DNA from: Streptomyces sp. P3
GTDB lineage: Bacteria; Actinomycetota; Actinomycetes; Streptomycetales; Streptomycetaceae
Direction of reading: 5' to 3'
DNA length: 64,000 bases
Assembly: GCF_003032475.1 (NCBI RefSeq)
Contig: NZ_CP028369.1
Span: 3,968,001-4,032,000, forward strand
Shown here: positions 59,854-64,000 of the stretch, in pieces
Layout of the letters: every line of letters starts with the position of its first letter
Numbering within the stretch: position 1 is the first letter of the stretch
Position numbers and translations under genes: made by a program
The notes under the pieces: model-generated
Seen by the model: the letters and a program-made list of their open reading frames with translations, nothing else
The model's database searches: none
What the model was told of the DNA's origin: nothing

Positions 59854-59965
59854 GGGCCCATTGAAGCAGACACCCGCCCGCAACAGGAGGGTCCTCTCAC
59901 CGCTTGGACGCGTCCCCGGTGTGAAGTCCGCCCCGGCGGGCTCCCCGGGCGGTGCGGGACACGCG

Positions 59966-59998
59966 AAGGGGCTCCCGCCGAATCGGCGGGAGCCCCTT
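59966..59998 (-). terminator. Hairpin terminator of glnII
   Basis: AAGGGGCTCCCGCCG (59966-59980) is the exact complement of CGGCGGGAGCCCCTT (59984-59998), with a 3-base loop, 22 nt beyond the glnII stop. The rest of 59854-59965 holds no gene that I can support. Confidence 0.88.
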
Positions 59999-60019
59999 AC
60001 GGGAGTTGCGTCGCGGGGA

Positions 60020-61051
60020 TCAGACCTGGCCGGCCTTCTCCAGCGCCGAGCAGCAGGTGTCCACGATCAGACGGGTCACCAGGTACGGGTCGACGTTGGC
60101 GTTCGGACGACGGTCCTCGATGTAGCCCTTGCCGTCCTTCTCGACCTGCCACGGGATGCGGACCGACGCGCCGCGGTTGGAGACGCCGTAGGAGTACTCG
60201 TTCCACGGGGCGGTCTCGTGCAGGCCCGTCAGACGGTCGTCGATGCCGGCGCCGTAGTTCTTGACGTGGTCCAGCGGCTTGGAGCCCTCGCCGAGCGACT
60301 CGCACGCGGTGATGATCGCGTCGTAGCCCTCGCGCATCGCCTTGGTGGAGAAGTTGGTGTGCGCGCCGGCGCCGTTCCAGTCGCCCTTGACCGGCTTGGG
60401 GTCGAGGGTGGCGGAGATGCCGAAGTCCTCGGCGGTGCGGTAGAGCAGCCAGCGGGCCACCCACAGGTGGTCGGAGACCTCCAGCGGGGAGACCGGGCCG
60501 ACCTGGAACTCCCACTGGCCGGGCATGACCTCGGCGTTGATGCCGGAGATCGCGAGGCCGGCGGCGAGACAGTTGTCCAGGTGCGCCTCGACGACCTCAC
60601 GGCCGAAGATCTCGTCCGCGCCGACGCCGCAGTAGTAACCGCCCTGCGGGGCCGGGAAGCCGCCCTTGGGGAAGCCGAGCGGGTAGCCGTCCTGGAAGAA
60701 CGTGTACTCCTGCTCGATGCCGAAGATGGGCTCCTGCGCGCCGAACTTCTCGGCGACCTCGACGAGCGCGGCACGGGTGTTGGACTCGTGCGGCGTCATG
60801 TCGATGTTCAGGACCTCGCACAGGACGAGGACGTCGTCGCCGCCGCGGATCGGGTCGGGGCAGGTGAAGACCGGCTTGAGGACACGGTCCGAGGAGTGGC
60901 CCTCGGCCTGGTTCGTGGAGGACCCGTCGAAGCCCCAGATCCCCAGCGCGTCGAGACCGGCGGGCTCGCCCGCGATGATCTTCGTCTTGGAACGGAGCTT
61001 CGCCGTCGGCTGGGTGCCGTCGATCCAGATGTACTCAGCCTTGAAGGTCAC
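60020..61051 (-). CDS. glnII: Glutamine synthetase type II
   Basis: A 343-residue eukaryote-like GSII, the usual length. FKAEYIWIDGTQPTAKLRSK opens the protein, ALGIWGFDGSSTNQAEGHSS holds the nucleotide/ammonium site, FGIEQEYTFFQ the metal-binding Glu pair, GDWNGAGAHTNFST near 225 the glutamate-site His, and NRGASVRIPW near 285 the phosphate-binding Arg. It makes glutamine from glutamate, ammonia and ATP and is heat-labile in actinomycetes. GTG 61051 has GAAGGAAG 6 nt upstream. A well-spaced GlnR operator lies about 100 bp upstream. Confidence 0.95.
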   Translation of the reverse strand: MTFKAEYIWIDGTQPTAKLRSKTKIIAGEPAGLDALGIWGFDGSSTNQAEGHSSDRVLKPVFTCPDPIRGGDDVLVLCEVLNIDMTPHESNTRAALVEVAEKFGAQEPIFGIEQEYTFFQDGYPLGFPKGGFPAPQGGYYCGVGADEIFGREVVEAHLDNCLAAGLAISGINAEVMPGQWEFQVGPVSPLEVSDHLWVARWLLYRTAEDFGISATLDPKPVKGDWNGAGAHTNFSTKAMREGYDAIITACESLGEGSKPLDHVKNYGAGIDDRLTGLHETAPWNEYSYGVSNRGASVRIPWQVEKDGKGYIEDRRPNANVDPYLVTRLIVDTCCSALEKAGQV

Positions 61052-61151
61052 GGGCCACTTCCTTCGGGGGTGTGTCTGACGCACTTTGCGGGTGCTGCGG
61101 CGCTGCGGCACTGGGGCGCCGCCTGTTTGCCCGGAAGCTTGTCAACAGGCG

Positions 61152-61189
61152 ATTTCCCGGTCATTGCTCGAATGTGAACCCCGTGTTAC
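61152..61189 (-). promoter_or_regulatory. GlnR operator upstream of glnII
   Basis: On the minus strand four 5-mers stand exactly 6 bp apart: GTAAC, TTCAC, GCAAT, GAAAT. This is the GlnR layout gTnAc-n6-GaAAc-n6-gTnAc-n6-GaAAc, with the first and last boxes matching well and the middle two weaker. It lies 101 bp upstream of the glnII start, where GlnR activates glnII under nitrogen limitation. Confidence 0.65.
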
Positions 61190-61383
61190 CTGGTGGTTCT
61201 GTGGCGCGGCTCACGCCGTGAGGCGCCGGCCCGGCCCGCCGTCGCCCCGGGCGGGAGCGGCCGTCCCGGCCGGGCGGCGTCTCGTATGCGACGGGCGTGG
61301 AGGGTGCCGGCGAGGGCATCCGGACAGACTCGTGAACGGCGCCGTGTGCGGCGGTACTTCACGATGGACGGACCCCGTGGGCG

Positions 61384-61445
61384 GCGGTGTCTCCTGAGCG
61401 GGGAGACTTCGTCAACTGCGGTGTGACCTGAGCGGGGGGACTTCG
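61384..61445 (+). repeat. 28-bp imperfect direct repeat covering the leader of the hydrolase gene
   Basis: GCGGTGTCTCCTGAGCGGGG (start of unit 1, 61384-61411) recurs as GCGGTGTGACCTGAGCGGGG (start of unit 2, 61418-61445) with 25 of 28 positions identical and a 34-bp period. Unit 2 ends exactly at the ATG of the hydrolase gene and carries its GGGGGGA ribosome site; unit 1 carries GGGGAGA. The wider 61052-61383 interval holds the GlnR site and no supportable gene. Confidence 0.75.
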
Positions 61446-62291
61446 ATGAGCGGGTACGACGACGGTGCGTTTCAGGCGGCCTACGACAAGGTGACGGCCA
61501 AGTGGCCGGCCGACCTCGAGGCCGTCCGGGTCCCCACCCCGTTCGGCACGGCGTACGTCAACGTCTGCGGCCCGCGCGACGCGCCCCCACTGCTGCTCCT
61601 GCCCGGCGGCGGGGGCGCGACCTCCGCCTCCTGGTTCGCCCAGGCGGCCGAACTCGCGCGGGTGCGGCGGGTTTACGCCGTCGACCTGCCGGGCGCGGCG
61701 GGGCGGACCGAGGCGAGCGGGGTGCGGAGTGCCGCCGATCTCGACGACTGGCTGGACGCGGTGCTGGCGGGCCTGGGAATCGAGCGGGCCGACGTCGGCG
61801 GCCACTCCTACGGCGGGTGGATCGCCCTCCGCCTGGCACTGCGCGCCCCCGCGCGGGTACGCCGCCTGTTCCTCCTCGACCCGACCCAGTGCTTCGCCGG
61901 GTACGAGGCGGCGTACCTGTTGCGCGCCCTGCCGATGCTCGTGCGGCCCACCCCGCGCCGGGTGCGCGCCTTCCTGCGGTGGGAGACCGGGGGAGCGGCG
62001 CTGGACCCGGACTGGCTGCGGCTCCAGGAGGCGGCCGCCGGTTTCCCGGCCGGGCGGCCGGCGACCGGCCCCCGTCCCTCGCCCGAGGCGCTGCGGGGGC
62101 TGCGCGCGCCGGTCCTGCTGCTCGTGGCCGCGAACAGCAGGACCCATGACGCGCACACCCTGGTGGCCCGGGCGGGCGAGACGGTGCGCGAACTCGGGAC
62201 GATCGTCCTGCCGGACGTCTCCCATCACGCGCTGCCGCCTGCCGCGCCCTTTGGAACGGGCCGCCGTCTCACGGGGTTCCTCGACGGCTGA
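61446..62291 (+). CDS. Alpha/beta hydrolase
   Basis: A 281-residue soluble hydrolase. The oxyanion strand is LLLLPGGGGATSASW near residue 48, the nucleophile elbow is VGGHSYGGWIAL near 117 (Ser), the acid is likely in LLLVAANSRTHD near 225, and the catalytic His is in LPDVSHHALPP near 265. Substrate unknown. The start follows GGGGGGA by 8 bp and is preceded by a duplicated leader. It converges with the secreted protein gene, with only 3 bp between the stops. Confidence 0.87.
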   Translation: MSGYDDGAFQAAYDKVTAKWPADLEAVRVPTPFGTAYVNVCGPRDAPPLLLLPGGGGATSASWFAQAAELARVRRVYAVDLPGAAGRTEASGVRSAADLDDWLDAVLAGLGIERADVGGHSYGGWIALRLALRAPARVRRLFLLDPTQCFAGYEAAYLLRALPMLVRPTPRRVRAFLRWETGGAALDPDWLRLQEAAAGFPAGRPATGPRPSPEALRGLRAPVLLLVAANSRTHDAHTLVARAGETVRELGTIVLPDVSHHALPPAAPFGTGRRLTGFLDG

Positions 62292-62294
62292 GCC

Positions 62295-63005
62295 TCACCC
62301 CACCTTCTCGATCACGGCCCGGCGGATCAGGAACTTGCCGGGTTCGCGGACGAGTTCGAACGCCGCGTTGTTGAGCAGGGCGCAACTCCCGGAGACCGAG
62401 GTCACCTCGACGGTGGTGGACTTGTTGTTGTCCAGGTTGGTGACCTTCAGCTTGGTGCCCGCCGGGAACTGGTTGCTGGACGCGGCCGGGGCGCCGCCCT
62501 CCCCGGAGAGGGTGACCGTGGAGCCGTTGCAGACCTGCTGCCCGGAGGCGGCGCCGTTTCCCGCGGCGCCGTCGTTGTGGGCGTTGCCCGCGGGTGCGGA
62601 GGCCGCCTGCGAGGGCTGGGCCGCCGGGGCTCCTCCGGCCTGGGCGCCGCCGGTCTGGATGCCGCCCGTCTGGGAGTCCTGAGCCGACTCCCCGACGGCG
62701 CACCCGGACGCCTTCTGCTGCACCTTGATCTGCGTGATGACGGCCTCGCGGTTGGCGATGCGAGCCTGGGACTGGGCGTCCGGGGCGGCCCGCTGGCCGT
62801 CGATGAACTTCTGGTTGTTGCCGAGAGCGGTGGCGAGGCCCTGGCACACCGACGAGTTCGCGGCGGACAACGGCGTCGCGTTCTGCGGGGTCTGGGCGGC
62901 GTTCGAGGTGTTCGCCATGGCGAAGGCGCCGCCGCCCGCGACCGCCGCCGCGCTGACGAGCAGCGCGATCTTCTTCTTCGTGCCGACTGTTCTCCTGCGC
63001 GACAT
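62295..63005 (-). CDS. Secreted protein with C-terminal double-psi-beta-barrel-like domain
   Basis: A 236-residue protein. A signal peptide or anchor (KKKIALLVSAAAVAGGGAFA) is followed by a helical region bounded by Cys (SSVCQGLATAL and KASGCAVG), a Gly/Ala/Gln-rich linker (residues about 105-155), and a C-terminal domain: QFPAGTKLKVTNLDNNKSTT then VTSVSGSCALLNNAAFELVR, which looks like the RlpA/expansin-type barrel. The layout parallels the DUF1996 protein at 54212-55810 (helical Cys-bounded module, low-complexity linker, outer domain). Cell-wall association is likely; function unknown. Confidence 0.8.
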   Translation of the reverse strand: MSRRRTVGTKKKIALLVSAAAVAGGGAFAMANTSNAAQTPQNATPLSAANSSVCQGLATALGNNQKFIDGQRAAPDAQSQARIANREAVITQIKVQQKASGCAVGESAQDSQTGGIQTGGAQAGGAPAAQPSQAASAPAGNAHNDGAAGNGAASGQQVCNGSTVTLSGEGGAPAASSNQFPAGTKLKVTNLDNNKSTTVEVTSVSGSCALLNNAAFELVREPGKFLIRRAVIEKVG

Positions 63006-63118
63006 GCGCGCCTCCTGAGAGGTAGGGGAGCGTACGCCGCTATGTACGAGATACCGAACGAGGTTGCTCAGCGGTCCCAGGAGTCAGTCCGAGTGGCGTG
63101 CGTCACACGTTGCCGCCG

Positions 63119-63478
63119 CTACCGGGACAGCGCGTCCCGGACGGCCTCGTCGGTGCGGGCCACCAGGGCGGTCCCGTCGTCGGCGGTGATGATCGGACGC
63201 TGGATGAGCTTGGGGTGCGCGGCGAGGGCCGCGATCCAGCGCCCGCGGCTGTCCGCGTCCCGCGCCCAGTCCTTCAGCCCGAGCTCCTTGGCCGCGGCCT
63301 CCTGGGTACGGGTGATGTCCCACGGCTCCAGGCCGAGACGGTCGAGCACCGCCCTGATCTCGTCCTCGGCAGGGACGTCCTCGAGGTAGCGGCGGACGGT
63401 GTAGTCGGCGCCCTCGGCGTCGAGCAGCGTGAGGGCGCTGCGGCACTTGGAACAGGCGGGATTGATCCAGATTTCCAT
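63119..63478 (-). CDS. ArsC-family (arsenate reductase-like/Spx-fold) protein
   Basis: A 119-residue thioredoxin-fold protein. The redox site is WINPACSKCRSALTLL near residue 7, with C-x-x-C, unlike the single Cys of glutaredoxin-linked ArsC. Arg residues RRYLEDVPAEDEI, and the C-terminal IQRPIITADDGTALVARTDE near 92, are typical of the family. It may reduce arsenate or act in general thiol chemistry; the neighbours do not help. Start at MEIWINPAC, since a preceding ATG three codons upstream has no ribosome site advantage. Confidence 0.84.
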   Translation of the reverse strand: MEIWINPACSKCRSALTLLDAEGADYTVRRYLEDVPAEDEIRAVLDRLGLEPWDITRTQEAAAKELGLKDWARDADSRGRWIAALAAHPKLIQRPIITADDGTALVARTDEAVRDALSR

Positions 63479-63761
63479 GCCGGCCACGGTAGCCCGGAAT
63501 CCGTCGGTGCATGCGAGTGGCCGGCGTCGTCGCGAAGCCGTTGGTCCGGTCCGCCCGCCACCAGATCTGTTCGATTTTATTGCCGCCTCGCCAGCCTCAC
63601 CCGAACCTGCCGTGACAGGGCTCTTAAACCCTTATCCACCTGGACTTTTGACGGTCCGTTCGGGCCTGCGCGATGTCAGTCCCAGGCGGTAAACTGTAAG
63701 CAGTGTTCGAGGGTTCGCCGGAGATTCCGGACCGGGCCCTGACCGCGACAGGAGGATGCCT

Positions 63762-64000
63762 GTGCCCGCTGCCGCACTGAAGCCGAAGCCGCTGCCGACC
63801 CAGTCCACCGCGAAGCGTGCCGTCCAGCTCGACCTGCCCTACGGGCCGGTGCTGAAGCGGGCGTTGCCGCCCGGGCGGCCGCGCGAGTGGTACGTCATGC
63901 ACAACCGTCGCCTCAAGGCCATGCGCCTCGCCATCGCCCTGCTCGACCTGGGCGTGTATATGCCGAACCAGGCCCGTAACGAGCGGATCCGCAGCACGGC
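63762..64000 (+). CDS. Conserved protein of unknown function, N-terminal part (runs off the window)
   Basis: About 80 residues are visible from GTG 63762 (PAAALKPKPLPTQSTAKRAV). GGAGG at 63751-63755 is 6 nt upstream, so GTG is preferred to ATG 63756, which touches it. The chain is basic and hydrophilic with PLPTQSTAKRAVQLDLPYGP and REWYVMHNRRLKAMRLAIAL. I recall similar proteins in other streptomycetes but no function. Upstream, GGTAAACTGTAAG (63689-63701) may be a -10 region. The 63479-63761 gap otherwise holds nothing I can call. Confidence 0.65.
   Translation, partial: MPAAALKPKPLPTQSTAKRAVQLDLPYGPVLKRALPPGRPREWYVMHNRRLKAMRLAIALLDLGVYMPNQARNERIRST

Noticed and set aside
61086..61397. 103-codon plus-strand frame upstream of the hydrolase gene
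   Set aside because: It covers the GlnR site and glnII promoter, lacks a ribosome site and has an Arg/Gly-rich translation.

Overview
The window is high-GC actinobacterial DNA with strong third-position GC bias and many GTG starts. Its gene content is typically streptomycete: a MalR-malEFG-aglA cluster with secreted amylases, glnII next to other glutamine synthetase genes, a VanJ-like membrane phosphoesterase, an AfsR/SARP-type regulator and an NsrR/flavohaemoglobin pair. Gene order resembles, in reverse, the Streptomyces coelicolor chromosome between glnII and the efe iron-uptake genes; that comparison is from memory, not from a search. I see no rRNA, tRNA, insertion sequence, phage gene or CRISPR array, so this looks like conserved chromosome rather than a mobile island.

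Left part (1-9.6 kb). Iron and haem genes come first: the start of efeU, then efeB and efeO on the minus strand, and a haem oxygenase. efeO and the haem oxygenase each have a DmdR/DtxR-type iron box upstream. Among and after them are a PhzF-like protein, a small secreted protein, methionine aminopeptidase, an MFS exporter, an F420H2:NADP oxidoreductase and a site-2-protease-like membrane protein.

9.7-21.6 kb. A 1.2-kDa-residue-class (about 1240 aa) SARP/NB-ARC/TPR regulator converges on a two-gene ABC exporter. The exporter promoter carries a striking array of heptamers at 11-bp spacing, the geometry SARP proteins bind. Then come panB, a DHA2 drug exporter with a perfect inverted-repeat operator and a downstream TetR gene, a VanJ-like phosphoesterase and a second MFS exporter.

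21.7-35.9 kb. nadE, a secreted S53 (sedolisin) protease, a DUF305/DUF3105 pair, nsrR and hmp (each with a recognisable NsrR box), a glutamine synthetase-like gene of the GlnA2 type, a VOC protein, glnE and a PAP2 membrane phosphatase.

36-50 kb. A complete maltodextrin regulon: malR (repressor), malE-malF-malG (uptake, no ATPase gene here), an intracellular alpha-glucosidase, a secreted alpha-amylase and a 1814-residue secreted amylase-pullulanase. CTTGCA/TGCAAG motifs, the expected MalR sites, recur upstream of the regulated genes. Extracellular starch and branched dextrin are degraded outside the cell, imported by MalEFG and cleaved to glucose inside.

50-64 kb. A CHMI-like protein, a TetR regulator, a membrane protein with a degenerate sigma-factor-like N-terminus, a lipoprotein followed by a 7-bp tandem array, a DUF1996 secreted protein with an Asn/Gln/Gly repeat, a two-component system, an epimerase, a winged-helix regulator with a candidate short upstream ORF, glnII with a well-spaced GlnR operator, an alpha/beta hydrolase, a secreted DPBB-like protein, an ArsC-family reductase, and the start of a conserved protein of unknown function.
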